A stretch of 64,000 nt of DNA from Candidatus Dormiibacterota bacterium (GTDB lineage: Bacteria > Chloroflexota > Dormibacteria > Aeolococcales > Aeolococcaceae). Shown here one piece after another: positions 23,758-32,750 of the stretch. The DNA is taken from assembly GCA_003162415.1 (NCBI GenBank), contig PMOL01000004.1:578474-642473 (forward strand), given 5' to 3'. Every line of letters starts with the position of its first letter. The stretch's first letter is position 1. Position numbers and translations under genes: made by a program. Under the pieces are notes generated by a model. The model was not told where the DNA came from, did no database searches, and saw only the letters and a program-made list of their open reading frames with translations.

Positions 23758-26196
23758 ATGATCATTGCCCTCATCGTCGTGGCGGCCGTGGTGGTCGTCG
23801 CCTGCGCCGCTCTGCTGGTCGCGCGCCATCGCACCTTCGGCGTGTCCTTGCCCCGAGTGCGGGGGCGGCTCTCGCTCACCGGTCTGCTGGCGGAGGTCAC
23901 CGTCGGTCGCGATCGATGGGGTGTCCCCCATATCAACGCGGTCTCGATGGAGGACGCCGCATTCGCGATGGGCGTGGTGCATGCACAGGACCGCCTCTGG
24001 CAGATGGAGGTCACGCGGCGGGTGGCGACGGGACGGATCAGCGAGTTGATCGGCACCGAGGGCGTGAACATCGACCGCTTCATCCGGCGGGTCGGGTTGC
24101 AGCGGGTCGCCCGCGAGGAGGAGCTGCGCCTCGGCCCCGAGGCTCGCCGGATGCTCAAGGCATATGCGGCCGGTGTCAACGGGATCGCGCAGTCGGGCCG
24201 GGCGCTGCCCGTCGAGTACCGGCTCCTCGGTGTGACCCCCGAGCCGTGGGAGCCGATGCATAGCCTTGCCGCCCTCAAGTTGCTGGGGCTCGGACTGAGC
24301 ATGAACTGGGACACCGAGCTGCAGCGCCTGGAGCTGCTCCGCGCGATCGGTCCCGAGCATGCTGCTCGCCTCGACATCGTCTATCCCGACGCGAACCCGA
24401 CCGTCCTCGCGAGCACGGTTCGCGCCGCGGGCGGCGACACCCGATCGCAACTGCTGACCATGTTCCGCGAAGCGGCGCGCTGGATCCCGACCGCCGGAGG
24501 CATGAGCAACTCCTGGGTCGTCTCCGGAGAGCGAACGGCATCGGGCCGGCCGATTCTCTGCAACGACCCGCACCTGGTCCCGGGCATGCCGTCGATCTGG
24601 TACGCCGCGCACGTCCAGGCCGGCGACGACTTCGAATCCACCGGCGTGACCATGCCCGGGATGCCGTTCGTGATCATCGGCCACAACAAGCGGATCGCCT
24701 GGGGATTCACCAACTCCTTCGCCGACTGTCAGGACCTGGTGATCGAGGAGTTCGACTCGCCGGCCGCCGATCGATTCCGGACCGAGCGGGGCTTCGAGCC
24801 AACCCGGCGGCTGCGCGAGATCATCCACGTCAAGAACTCATCCGACGTGCTGGAGGAGGTGGTGGTCACCCGCCACGGTCCGGTCGTCGAGAGGATCGAG
24901 GATCCGGAGCGCGCCATCTGGCGAGGGCTCGCCCTCCAGTGGACGGCGCTGCAACCGGGCGGCGCCGCTGAAGGGCTGCTCCGCCTGCAGCGGGCGGGCG
25001 ATTGGAAGAGCTTCAAGGAAGCCTTCACGACCTTCGACGCCCCGTCCCAGAACGTCGTCTACGCGGACGTCGACGGACACATCGGCTACCTGCTCTCGGG
25101 GCGGATCCCGGTGCGCAGAGTCAAGCCGAGCGGTCTGCCGGTGCAAGGTTGGACCGGAAATGCGGTGTGGAGCCGGTACCTGACCATCGACGAGGTCCCG
25201 CAGATCTTTGACCCTCCCGAGCACCAGATCATCACCGCGAACAATCGCATCGCCGGCGACAACTTCCCCTTCTACATCGGCGCGGACTACATGTCGGGCT
25301 ACCGCGCGTTGCGGATCGGCGAGCTGCTCAGCGAGCGGGTGGTCGACCTTCCCTACATGGCGCGTGCCCAGATGGACCTGGTCTGCCCTCCCGCACGCCA
25401 GGTCGTCCGCCTGCTGGGAACGATGCGCTGCACCAACCCGGCAGCCGAATCGGCGCGCCAACGCCTGGCGCAATGGGACGCGGTCATGGACCCGCGACGC
25501 GCGGAACCCACCATGTACGAGGCGTTCATGGCGCGCCTCGCGGAGCATTCGCTGAGCCCGATCTGTGGCAATGCCTGGCGGATCCTTGCGGGCGTCGACC
25601 TGTCCCATCCGGTGTTCCAGTACCCGGGGAACCTGGTCGGCCGGCTCACACCGTCGCTCATCGAGCGCTGGGAACTCGGCGATGACGGCCTGTTCGAAGG
25701 CCTGACGACCTGGGCGGAGGTGATCTCGAGATCCCTTGACGACGCGATGACCGATCTCCGAGGCCGTCTTGGTCGCAACTCGCGACGCTGGATGTGGGGC
25801 CGCGTCCACCGGCTCGAGCTCATCCACGCCTTCGGGCGCCGTCGCGGACTCGCAAGGTTCTTCAACGCCCCGTCGATCAGGGTTGGCGGCAACACCGACA
25901 CGGTCCTGGCGACATCACCGGTTCCCAGCGAGCCGTTCGCGACCCGGCTGTCGGCCCCCTCCTGGCGCCAGGTCATCGACGTCGGCAAATGGGATGCGAG
26001 CGGTGGTATCCATCTCCCCGGGCAGTCCGGCCAGCCGGGATCCCGTCACTACCGCGATCTGTCCCGGCGCTGGCGGACCAACCGTCAGTTCCCTCTCTAC
26101 TGGAGTCCCCAGGAGGTGCGCCGCCACGCCCGGACCCGGCTGATCCTCCATCCGGTGCCACCGGCACGCGCTGGCGAGCCTGGGGGGCGAACATAG
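23758..26196 (+). CDS. Penicillin acylase family N-terminal nucleophile hydrolase
   Basis: Precursor of 812 residues that should self-cleave to two chains. After an N-terminal hydrophobic anchor (about 2-23), the A-chain motif GVPHINA (55-61) and VVHAQDRLWQME (about 73-84) lead to the cleavage site AGGMSNSWVVSG, with Ser250 as nucleophile and new N-terminus. PILCNDPHL and the Asn of NNRI further on fit the oxyanion and calcium sites. Family substrates include penicillins, acyl-homoserine lactones and other N-acyl amides; here it is unknown. It would act on the outer face of the membrane. Divergent from gcvT; a small membrane protein gene follows five bases later. Confidence 0.88.
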   Translation: MIIALIVVAAVVVVACAALLVARHRTFGVSLPRVRGRLSLTGLLAEVTVGRDRWGVPHINAVSMEDAAFAMGVVHAQDRLWQMEVTRRVATGRISELIGTEGVNIDRFIRRVGLQRVAREEELRLGPEARRMLKAYAAGVNGIAQSGRALPVEYRLLGVTPEPWEPMHSLAALKLLGLGLSMNWDTELQRLELLRAIGPEHAARLDIVYPDANPTVLASTVRAAGGDTRSQLLTMFREAARWIPTAGGMSNSWVVSGERTASGRPILCNDPHLVPGMPSIWYAAHVQAGDDFESTGVTMPGMPFVIIGHNKRIAWGFTNSFADCQDLVIEEFDSPAADRFRTERGFEPTRRLREIIHVKNSSDVLEEVVVTRHGPVVERIEDPERAIWRGLALQWTALQPGGAAEGLLRLQRAGDWKSFKEAFTTFDAPSQNVVYADVDGHIGYLLSGRIPVRRVKPSGLPVQGWTGNAVWSRYLTIDEVPQIFDPPEHQIITANNRIAGDNFPFYIGADYMSGYRALRIGELLSERVVDLPYMARAQMDLVCPPARQVVRLLGTMRCTNPAAESARQRLAQWDAVMDPRRAEPTMYEAFMARLAEHSLSPICGNAWRILAGVDLSHPVFQYPGNLVGRLTPSLIERWELGDDGLFEGLTTWAEVISRSLDDAMTDLRGRLGRNSRRWMWGRVHRLELIHAFGRRRGLARFFNAPSIRVGGNTDTVLATSPVPSEPFATRLSAPSWRQVIDVGKWDASGGIHLPGQSGQPGSRHYRDLSRRWRTNRQFPLYWSPQEVRRHARTRLILHPVPPARAGEPGGRT

Positions 26197-26200
26197 GGGC

Positions 26201-26857
26201 GTGAGCCTCTCTGGCCAGCGGGGGATCGTGCGCGGGTGCTGCCTCGGGCTGCTCGTGGTCCTGATCGCCGTCGGCGGATCCGTTTACCTTGCCGATCGCG
26301 CCCTTGCGGCGCCAGTACTCGGTGCGCCGCCGGTCGGGCCGTCCCACGGGTCGACCGAGACGGCGATCGCGATTGCTCTCGGCAGCGAGATGGCGGCCCA
26401 GCTCATCCAGGGCTCGCACGGCGTGGTGGTGATGAGCGAGCAGGACCTCACCGTGCTCGCCACCACTAACAATCCGCACCCCAACGCATTCCGCGACCTC
26501 CAGGTGCGCAGCCGCGGCGGTCTCGTTGTGGTCTCGGCGAATATATCCGCCGGACCGTTCACCCCGGTCGCTGTTGCGCACATCAGCCTCTCGCTCAAGG
26601 CCGGGACGGGTGGGCCGGTGATCGCGGCGCAGCTTCCCGAGGTGGATATCGGGATGCTCGGTCTCCCTGGCTTCGCCAGCACCGGCCTGGCGTCGCAGAT
26701 CGACTCGGCACTGTCCCTCGAACGTGTCTTCGCCATCGATCCGAGGCTCCGCGCGCTCCGAGCCGATATCGAGTGCGTCGCCGTGGTGCCGGGCGGGGTG
26801 GCCGTCGGGGTGCACGATCCTGGAATCCCGCCCGTCGCTTCGTCGTGTGACGCCTAG
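26201..26857 (+). CDS. Hypothetical exported/anchored protein
   Basis: Not recognised; 218 residues from GTG 26201, five bases after the acylase gene and so probably cotranscribed. An N-terminal hydrophobic segment (about 11-36) ends in an Ala-rich stretch that could be a signal peptide or anchor. The exported part is beta-rich with the look of lipid-binding DUF2993-like proteins (SEQDLTVLATTNNPHPNAFR, then VAVAHISLSLKAGTGGPVIA), but I cannot confirm the family. Its TAG stop overlaps the convergent GH15 stop in the four bases CTAG. Confidence 0.6.
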   Translation: MSLSGQRGIVRGCCLGLLVVLIAVGGSVYLADRALAAPVLGAPPVGPSHGSTETAIAIALGSEMAAQLIQGSHGVVVMSEQDLTVLATTNNPHPNAFRDLQVRSRGGLVVVSANISAGPFTPVAVAHISLSLKAGTGGPVIAAQLPEVDIGMLGLPGFASTGLASQIDSALSLERVFAIDPRLRALRADIECVAVVPGGVAVGVHDPGIPPVASSCDA

Positions 26858-28557
26858 AAGTTGACGTCTGCCGGAACCACGGCGAGCACGAAGGCCGCGT
26901 GGCTCTGGACCTGCGGGTAGTTACCCAGCGGAGAGCGATCGATGGGATCGGCGACTTCGCCGAACAGCCCGAGACGTCCGCGCGTGGCGAGCGCGGCGGC
27001 GAGCCATCGCGAGCCGTCGCGCCCGGCGGCCACGAGTGCACCAGCAAGCCAGAAGGTCGGAAAGACGAAGGGCGCGCAGGGGTCTGTCGAAGTGTCCGCC
27101 CGGCTCTCGTGGCGATCGATGAGCCCGCCACGGTCGAGGCGTTCCACGATCAGGTCGAGGGTGGGACCCGTCCGCGCGGCTACGAGGTCGAGGCCCCCGA
27201 GCAGTGCGGCCTGCGCGAGGGAGGCGTCGGCACCCCAGCCATCGAGCCGGATCTCGAGTGGTCCACCGGTCATGCCGATGTCGCCGGCGATCGCCGCCGC
27301 GGTCCGTCGCCAGGCGGCCGCATCACCCCTGACTACCCGCTGGTCAGCGAGCGCTGCGGCACCCTCCAGGCCGCTTGCCGCCGTCACCAGCGAATGGGTG
27401 TAGCTGGCAGGGGCTCCGCGGATCTCCCAGATCCCGTGGTCGGGCTGGCGCCAGTGCTGCACCAGCCAGCCGGCGAGGATCGGTACTGCGGCGCCGAGTT
27501 CCTCTGGCAACGCGGATACCTCGGCCAGCGATGTTGCAAGCTCGATCACCTCGCCGGGCACGTCGAGCTGCGCCTGTCCTGCCGCGGCATTGCCGATGCG
27601 GACCGGGCGGGCGCCCCCGTAGCCGGCCAGCTCCGATATCTCGGTCTCAGCGGGCGGAAGGGTTCCATCGACACGAACCAGCGGCAATGGGCCGTGCTCG
27701 GTGACCACGTTGCCGATGAACGCTGCGAGCGATCGCGCTGTCTCGATGAGTCCGAGCCGCAGCATGGCGAGCGCTGCCAGTGAGGAATCGCGGAGCCAGC
27801 AATACCGGTAGTCCCACGTGCGCGCGGATCGCAGCCACTGCGGGAGCGATGTGGTCGGAGCCGCGACGATGCCTCCATCGCGACGGCGCAGCCCCACCAG
27901 CACCGCTGCGGTGGTTGCGAGGAGGTCATCGATGTCCGGCAGCCGGTTCGACGCGGTGATTCTTGGGATCGTCCGCCGCCACTCAGCAAGCGTCGACTCG
28001 ATAAACGCATGTGCCGGCGCGCCTGTATCGCCGAGAGTGACCGTGACCGGCATCTCCCGCTCGACGATGAAATCGCAGGTGGCGCCGTTCGCCGTCGGCG
28101 TCCATGCCGCTGGAGCATGTATCGCAACGCGCGCAACGCCTTCCAGCTCGACGGATTGCCCGTGCGCCTGCACAACGCCGACAGTCCCGGGCCACGATGG
28201 CGCGATGATCCCGACCATCACTGCGACGGCTTCGCCCTCCGCCCGCATGCTGCGAACCAGGCGTGGCCCATCGCCGAGGTCGAGCGCGTCGTCCACGATC
28301 AGTCGTGCGCTGCCAACCTCCCAGACGGTTTCGAGCACCAGCGATCGAGCGTGGTACCTGCGCGACGTAACACGTGCATCCGGTCGTGCAGGACGCAGCG
28401 AGAAGGTGCCGCCCCGACCCTCGTCGAGTATCGAGAAGAACAGCGGGGTCGAATCGATCCACGGCCAGCAGAGCCACGCCACGTTGCCGTCGGGATCGAC
28501 GAGTGCCGCAGTCCTCGAATCAGCGAGGAGCGCGTGCTCGCCGATGGCGTGCTGCAT
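26854..28557 (-). CDS. Glycoside hydrolase family 15 enzyme
   Basis: Glucoamylase/trehalase-type alpha-glucosidase of 567 residues, probably cytoplasmic as there is no signal. The N-terminal beta-sandwich opens with LLADSRTAALVDPDGNVAWL, a common start of this bacterial group. The (alpha/alpha)6 catalytic domain has RTWDYRYCWLRDSSLAALAM and closes with GRLGLFGEVADP, the Glu there being a candidate catalytic base. Some relatives hydrolyse trehalose. ATG 28557 sits six bases after TAGTCT (28569-28564), a leaderless-type start. Confidence 0.85.
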   Translation of the reverse strand: MQHAIGEHALLADSRTAALVDPDGNVAWLCWPWIDSTPLFFSILDEGRGGTFSLRPARPDARVTSRRYHARSLVLETVWEVGSARLIVDDALDLGDGPRLVRSMRAEGEAVAVMVGIIAPSWPGTVGVVQAHGQSVELEGVARVAIHAPAAWTPTANGATCDFIVEREMPVTVTLGDTGAPAHAFIESTLAEWRRTIPRITASNRLPDIDDLLATTAAVLVGLRRRDGGIVAAPTTSLPQWLRSARTWDYRYCWLRDSSLAALAMLRLGLIETARSLAAFIGNVVTEHGPLPLVRVDGTLPPAETEISELAGYGGARPVRIGNAAAGQAQLDVPGEVIELATSLAEVSALPEELGAAVPILAGWLVQHWRQPDHGIWEIRGAPASYTHSLVTAASGLEGAAALADQRVVRGDAAAWRRTAAAIAGDIGMTGGPLEIRLDGWGADASLAQAALLGGLDLVAARTGPTLDLIVERLDRGGLIDRHESRADTSTDPCAPFVFPTFWLAGALVAAGRDGSRWLAAALATRGRLGLFGEVADPIDRSPLGNYPQVQSHAAFVLAVVPADVNF

Positions 28558-28569
28558 GCGGTCAGACTA
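28558..28569 (-). promoter_or_regulatory. Leaderless-type -10 element of the GH15 gene
   Basis: Minus-strand TAGTCT (28569-28564), six bases GACCGC, then ATG 28557. No Shine-Dalgarno could fit. Confidence 0.5.
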
Positions 28570-28657
28570 GCCGACGCGCTCGCTGAAAACGCTGCAAGAG
28601 GGCCGCTGCCCGCAGCCTCCTGAGCAACCATCGCGTGGTGCTGAAAGGACGCGCCGA

Positions 28658-29863
28658 TCAGGGGACGGCGAGAGGAGGAATCGTGTCCGCGATGCTGGCG
28701 ATCTTCTCGGCCCAGTTGGGGTCGCTCGCGTAGTCGACGTTCATCCCGCGCAGCGTTGGCCCGTGATAGAACTGGCCGCCGAGCGTGAGGTAGTTGACCT
28801 CGATGAACTGCGCGACGTACTGGATGCACGCGTCGTAGCTCGTGAAGGTCATCGCATCACCGTTCGGGTTCGCATCGTTGGCGCCAAAGCCGAACAGGTT
28901 GTGCTTGTTCAGCGCGATCCAGCTCGAGCCCCAGCCGGATTCGAGGATCGCGTGAGCGACGAAATAGCGCGCGCTGACGTGGTACGTCGACTCCGCTTTG
29001 ATGAAGCTGGCCCCGAGTCCGGCAAGTGGTGAACCGTTCAGGAATTGATCCAAGCTCGCGGCGGTCTCGCCGCTCGGGGTGGTCAGGTTGGTGTCGATCG
29101 TGAAGAGCGGTCCGGGAACCGGCTGGTAGATCGCGTCTCGTGCGCGGGCGGCGGCGAGGGCGGCAACCGCCGCGGCCAGCGCCTTCTGCGCCTGGGACAC
29201 GTGAGAGTGCGCTGTGATATCGGCCTGCAGTAGGGTCTGCGTCTGCACCTTGATGATTGCCTGCTCCGTCCGCGACTGCTCCTCCTCGGCAGCGAGCTGC
29301 GCGAGCGCGGCGGTGTGGTGCGCCAGCGTGCTGGTGGCCTTCTGCTCTTCAACGCCGATCCGCGCGACCAGCTGCTGGCTCGCCGATGAGATCTCGTTCA
29401 CCTGCACATCTCTCTGAATCGCGGCGGCGATCGTGTTCGCTGAGATGATGTACGCGAGCATTGCCTGCGAACCGCCGTTCTCATAGGACTGCCGGAGGTA
29501 CGCGGAGAGGTGCCCGCGATCCGCATCGAGCTCCGCGTTGACGGTGTGCAGGGTCGCTGTGTCGGTGGCGATGGTGACGTTCAGCGCGCCGATCTCGGTG
29601 TTGATCTGCGCGAGATGCGCGTTCGCAGCGGCAAGCGCGCTGCGCGCCAGAGCGAGGGCGCTGTCAGCGTTGTTGGCGGCATCCTTGGCGTTCTGCGCGT
29701 CGATCTTGGCGGCGGCGGCCGCCTGCTGCGCCTGGGTAAGGCTCGGTGTCGGCGTGGGTGATGGTCCCGCAGCGGCCGGTACCGCAATCAAGGTCAGCGC
29801 CAGCGCGAACGGCAGCGCGAGCGCGAGACGGTGACGGGCGAACGAAAACCTGGGGAGACGCAT
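28658..29863 (-). CDS. Secreted coiled-coil glucosaminidase (GH73)
   Basis: Predicted peptidoglycan hydrolase of 401 residues. A signal peptide (about 1-32, ending AVPAAAG) is followed by a Pro/Thr linker and a long coiled coil (about 40-225, rich in Ala, Gln, Glu), like the N-terminal half of CwlO/PcsB proteins that dock to FtsEX. The C-terminal GH73 domain has YFVAHAILESGWGSSWIAL, with the catalytic Glu in AILESGWG, and NLFGFGAND. The pairing of these two halves suggests division- or growth-linked septal cleavage. GAGACT lies seven bases before ATG 29863, and a GC-rich hairpin (29884-29902) lies 20 bases further upstream. Confidence 0.87.
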   Translation of the reverse strand: MRLPRFSFARHRLALALPFALALTLIAVPAAAGPSPTPTPSLTQAQQAAAAAKIDAQNAKDAANNADSALALARSALAAANAHLAQINTEIGALNVTIATDTATLHTVNAELDADRGHLSAYLRQSYENGGSQAMLAYIISANTIAAAIQRDVQVNEISSASQQLVARIGVEEQKATSTLAHHTAALAQLAAEEEQSRTEQAIIKVQTQTLLQADITAHSHVSQAQKALAAAVAALAAARARDAIYQPVPGPLFTIDTNLTTPSGETAASLDQFLNGSPLAGLGASFIKAESTYHVSARYFVAHAILESGWGSSWIALNKHNLFGFGANDANPNGDAMTFTSYDACIQYVAQFIEVNYLTLGGQFYHGPTLRGMNVDYASDPNWAEKIASIADTIPPLAVP

Positions 29864-29883
29864 CGCGGCCAGTCTCCCATCGG

Positions 29884-30203
29884 GGGCAGGGGCGCCCTGC
29901 CCATGTCATCGCGCCGTGACCGGCCGTGACGACGGCGTCACACGACCGCGTGCGGAACATCCGAGGAGCGCTCCCGAGGGGGACAGGACGCCACCCGCGC
30001 CACCGCAACAGGCTCCATTCTGCGACGACGGACAGGAGATCATCCGGTCCGCTGCTCAGCTTGGCCGCTCCCTCGTTCGCGCAAGCAGATTGTCGCGCTC
30101 TCTCGGTCGCTATCAAATTCGCTGCGGCCCGGACGATCTCCTGTCCGTAGGCTGCGTGGTGGCGTAGCGGCAGCGGCGCGGAGACCTCCTGTCCGTCGTC
30201 GCA
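29884..30203. repeat. Nested inverted repeats in a gene-free gap
   Basis: The 394 bases between the GH73 start and the zinc-ribbon stop hold no gene I can support but much symmetry. Hairpins: GGGCAGGG/CCCTGCCC (29884-29902) and GTGACG/CGTCAC (29926-29941). One copy of a GGACAGGAGATC motif at 30021-30055 can pair with either of two downstream copies. It pairs with 30121-30148 over 28 bp (25 matches, 14 of them continuous), or with 30183-30203 over 21 bp (20 matches). The two choices are mutually exclusive. Confidence 0.7.
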
Positions 30204-30257
30204 CGGTGAGCCATGACGCGGAGCCGAGGTGCCTCCCGTCCCCATCGCGGAGCAGAG

Positions 30258-30452
30258 CTAGGAGGCCTTGCGCTCCAGCAGGCGGCGACGGACCCCGTCC
30301 GATGCGACAAGCTCTACCGCGGAGCGAGGTCCGCAGCCGGGGCAGATCCGGTGCCCGCCGACCGACTCACCATCGGCGCCGTAGTACAGCACCGAGAGCA
30401 TCTCGCCCTTGCAGAACGGGCAACGGTCGGAGGTTTCCGGGTTCGTCTCCAT
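30258..30452 (-). CDS. Small zinc-ribbon protein
   Basis: A protein of 64 residues with two Cys pairs: CPFCKGEM (11-18) and CPGCGPRS (37-44), each CxxC. Between them is LSVLYYGADGESVGGHRI and after them a basic helix ending RRRLLERKAS. The spacing fits a treble-clef or rubredoxin-like knuckle, as in many small regulators and ribosome-associated proteins; no family is recognised. ATG 30452 is chosen, with ATG 30473 as an alternative. It stands opposite rsmG with 100 bases between. Confidence 0.6.
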   Translation of the reverse strand: METNPETSDRCPFCKGEMLSVLYYGADGESVGGHRICPGCGPRSAVELVASDGVRRRLLERKAS

Positions 30453-30539
30453 CGCTCCACTGCATGATCGCATGGAGACGGTCGGTCGGGGAGCCAATCG
30501 GGCCACCGTCACCGACCCGACACGCTCCGGCGCGGGCGC

Positions 30540-30552
30540 TACGCTCGGCGCC
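30540..30552 (+). promoter_or_regulatory. Leaderless-type -10 element of rsmG
   Basis: TACGCT (30540-30545) ends seven bases before ATG 30553. The same hexamer and spacing precede the M24 peptidase gene. Confidence 0.55.
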
Positions 30553-31200
30553 ATGGGGCCGCTGCCGACCGGTGACGTGAACGCGATTCTCGACGCGTAC
30601 CTCGACGAACTCGACCGGTGGTCTGCGCGGCTGAACCTCACCTCCATCCCGCGAGACCGGATGTGGGCGCGCAACATCGTCGAGGTCCAGGAGTTGCTCG
30701 ACGTGGCCGCCCCACCGGCTGGAGGCAGGGTCGTGGATATCGGATCGGGGGGCGGCGTGCCGGGACTGGTGATCGCCATCCTGCGGCGCGACCTGTCGGT
30801 GACGCTGATCGATTCCGACCAGCGCAAGACCGGCTTTCTCATCCACGTCGCCGGACTGCTCGGCCTCAGCGGTGTGGTTGTCGAGGCGATGCGCGCCGAG
30901 GACGCGGGGCGCCGTGCCGGTATGCGCGAGGCGTTCGACGTGGCGACCTCCCGGGCGACCGCGCCGCCCCCGGTGCTGTGCGAGCTTGCGCTGCCGCTGG
31001 TCGGGGTCGGTGGACAGCTCTGCGCGCTGGTCACCGGCGCACCCCGGGCGCTGGCCGCCTGCGCCTTAGCAGCGTCAGCGTGCGGTGGCGGCGCTCCCGA
31101 GGCCCCCACGCTGGGCCTGCTCCGCGTCCGCAAGGTGGCACCCACCCCCGAGCAGTACCCTCGCCGGCCGGGAACCCCGAAGCGTCATCCGATCAGCTGA
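30553..31200 (+). CDS. rsmG: 16S rRNA (guanine-N7) methyltransferase RsmG
   Basis: Methylates G527 of 16S rRNA using SAM; loss gives low-level streptomycin resistance. It has 215 residues, usual length. Motifs: YLDELDRWSARLNLTSI at the start, the SAM loop VVDIGSGGGVPGLV (about 60-73), LIDSDQRKTGFL, and the late EQYPRRPGTPKRHPI, the typical C-terminal peptide. ATG 30553 is fixed by the -10 spacing. It overlaps the convergent murE stop by eight bases. The usual neighbours mnmG, parA/parB and rpmH are not here. Confidence 0.94.
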   Translation: MGPLPTGDVNAILDAYLDELDRWSARLNLTSIPRDRMWARNIVEVQELLDVAAPPAGGRVVDIGSGGGVPGLVIAILRRDLSVTLIDSDQRKTGFLIHVAGLLGLSGVVVEAMRAEDAGRRAGMREAFDVATSRATAPPPVLCELALPLVGVGGQLCALVTGAPRALAACALAASACGGGAPEAPTLGLLRVRKVAPTPEQYPRRPGTPKRHPIS

Positions 31201-32719
31201 TCCGCCGCCGGAGCGCCGCGATCACCACCGCCCGCTCATCCCACGGGACTTCGCCGGTGGCGGTCTCGAGAGTCTTCTCGTGCCCCTTCCCGGCTGCGAG
31301 CACCGTGTCGCCCGGTGCCGCATTGGCGATGGCGTAGGCGATCGCATCGACGCGGTCCGGGATGACGAACACGTTGCGGCCGCGCTCGCCGCCGGCGGCC
31401 ACGGCACCCTGCGCGATCTGCTCGAGGATGAGCGTGCGGTCCTCGCCGCGCGGGTCCTCGTCGGTGATCACGCTGATATCGGCCAGCCGCGCCGCCACCG
31501 ATCCCATGGCCGGCCGTTTCTCGAGGTCGCGTTCGCCGGCCGAGCCAAAGACCACCCAGAGCCGGCCCGATGTCGTCCCGCGAAGCTCGTGGAGCACAGT
31601 CTCGAGCGCGTCGGCGGTGTGCGCGTAGTCCACCACAACCGCGAACGGCTGGCCCATCTCCACCAGCTCCATGCGTCCGGTCACCGCGGCGGCCGCCTCG
31701 AGGCCTCGCACCGCACTCCCGAGATCTGCTCCGGTCGCGCAGGCCGCCGCCAGCGCCGCCAGCGCGTTGCGCACATTGAAGGTCCCGGCGATGCCGAGCC
31801 GGATCGGGACCATGCCCCACGGGGTCTGCGCGGTGAAGCGGACCGCCGAAGGCTCGGCGACGATGTCCTCAGCCCGGAGATCCGCTGGGACGCCCGGCTG
31901 GTCGGTGTACGTGAGCCGGGTGGCGACCGGGATGGCGGCGAGTTGCGGGAATCCGAACGGGTCACCTGCATCCAGCACGGCGATGCCGTCGGGTTTCGTT
32001 GAAACGCGCTCGAGGAGGCGCGCCTTGGCCGCCAGGTAGCGGTCCCGGGTGCCGTGGAGCTCGAGGTGCTCGGTCGTGATCCGGGTGAAGACCGCTGCGC
32101 GGAACTCCACGCCATCAGCGCGCTGCATCTCCAGCGCGTGAGACGAGGTCTCGAGCGCGACGTGCGTGCAGCCGGCATCACGGATACGGGCAAGCTCGCG
32201 CTGCAACTCTGGCGCCTCGGGGGTTGTCTGCCGCGAGGGATTGGTGGTGACGTCGTCGCCGGTGCGGCGGTCGACGGTGGTGACCGACGCGGCGGCAATG
32301 CCAGCGGCACGCCATGCGTGCCAGAGCAGCGTCGCGGTTGTCGTCTTTCCGTCGGTCCCGGTGATCCCGACGACGCACAGGGACCGGCTCGGGTGGTCGT
32401 AAAAGGCTGCCGCCAGCTGGGACAGCGCCAGCCTCGAGTTGCCGACCGCGATCACCGGGATTCGAGCCTCGCGAGACCCGGCCGGGACCCGCTCGGCCAC
32501 CACCGCCACCGCCCCGCGCCGGATCGCGTCGTCGATGAATTGATGGCCGTCGGCGCGCAGGCCCGATATCGCAACGAAGAGGCTGCCAGGCGTCACGGCG
32601 CGTGAGTCCGATTCGATCGCGGCGACCTCGAGCCCGTCGCCCGAGGGCGGGAGCGCGCTGTCGATCCCGGCCGCGCCGAGCAGGGTCGCAAGTGGGCGCG
32701 CCGCACGCGTCGGATGCAC
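31193..32719 (-). CDS. murE: UDP-MurNAc-tripeptide synthetase (MurE)
   Basis: Adds the third residue to UDP-MurNAc-L-Ala-D-Glu with ATP; 508 residues. The P-loop is GITGTDGKTTTA (118-129), the carbamylated lysine lies in YLAAKARLLE (K232), and FGSAGERDLEKRPAMG is the ATP-proximal motif. The specificity motif that reads DNPR in meso-diaminopimelate enzymes is DEDPR here (420-424), followed by GED. The retained Arg is compatible with diaminopimelate; the extra residue leaves this open. GTG 32719 lies six bases after TAGACT, a leaderless-type start. It stands alone, apart from the usual dcw cluster. Confidence 0.9.
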   Translation of the reverse strand: MHPTRAARPLATLLGAAGIDSALPPSGDGLEVAAIESDSRAVTPGSLFVAISGLRADGHQFIDDAIRRGAVAVVAERVPAGSREARIPVIAVGNSRLALSQLAAAFYDHPSRSLCVVGITGTDGKTTTATLLWHAWRAAGIAAASVTTVDRRTGDDVTTNPSRQTTPEAPELQRELARIRDAGCTHVALETSSHALEMQRADGVEFRAAVFTRITTEHLELHGTRDRYLAAKARLLERVSTKPDGIAVLDAGDPFGFPQLAAIPVATRLTYTDQPGVPADLRAEDIVAEPSAVRFTAQTPWGMVPIRLGIAGTFNVRNALAALAAACATGADLGSAVRGLEAAAAVTGRMELVEMGQPFAVVVDYAHTADALETVLHELRGTTSGRLWVVFGSAGERDLEKRPAMGSVAARLADISVITDEDPRGEDRTLILEQIAQGAVAAGGERGRNVFVIPDRVDAIAYAIANAAPGDTVLAAGKGHEKTLETATGEVPWDERAVVIAALRRRIS

Positions 32720-32731
32720 CGTCGCAGTCTA
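32720..32731 (-). promoter_or_regulatory. Leaderless-type -10 element of murE
   Basis: Minus-strand TAGACT (32731-32726), six bases GCGACG, then GTG 32719. Confidence 0.55.
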
Positions 32732-32750
32732 TGGTAGGGTCGCTCCGGTC

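Noticed and set aside
23721-24377. Continuation of the gcvT frame upstream, giving a 580-residue reading
   Set aside because: It is antisense to the well-supported acylase gene and has no homology. GcvT starts cleanly at 23720.
29884-30203. CRISPR array
   Set aside because: The repeats are few, inverted rather than direct, and unequally spaced; no cas gene is near.
29864-30257. Cyclic-di-AMP riboswitch upstream of the wall hydrolase
   Set aside because: Wall hydrolases often carry ydaO-type leaders, so I looked for its conserved blocks, but could not match them. The inverted repeats are reported as such.
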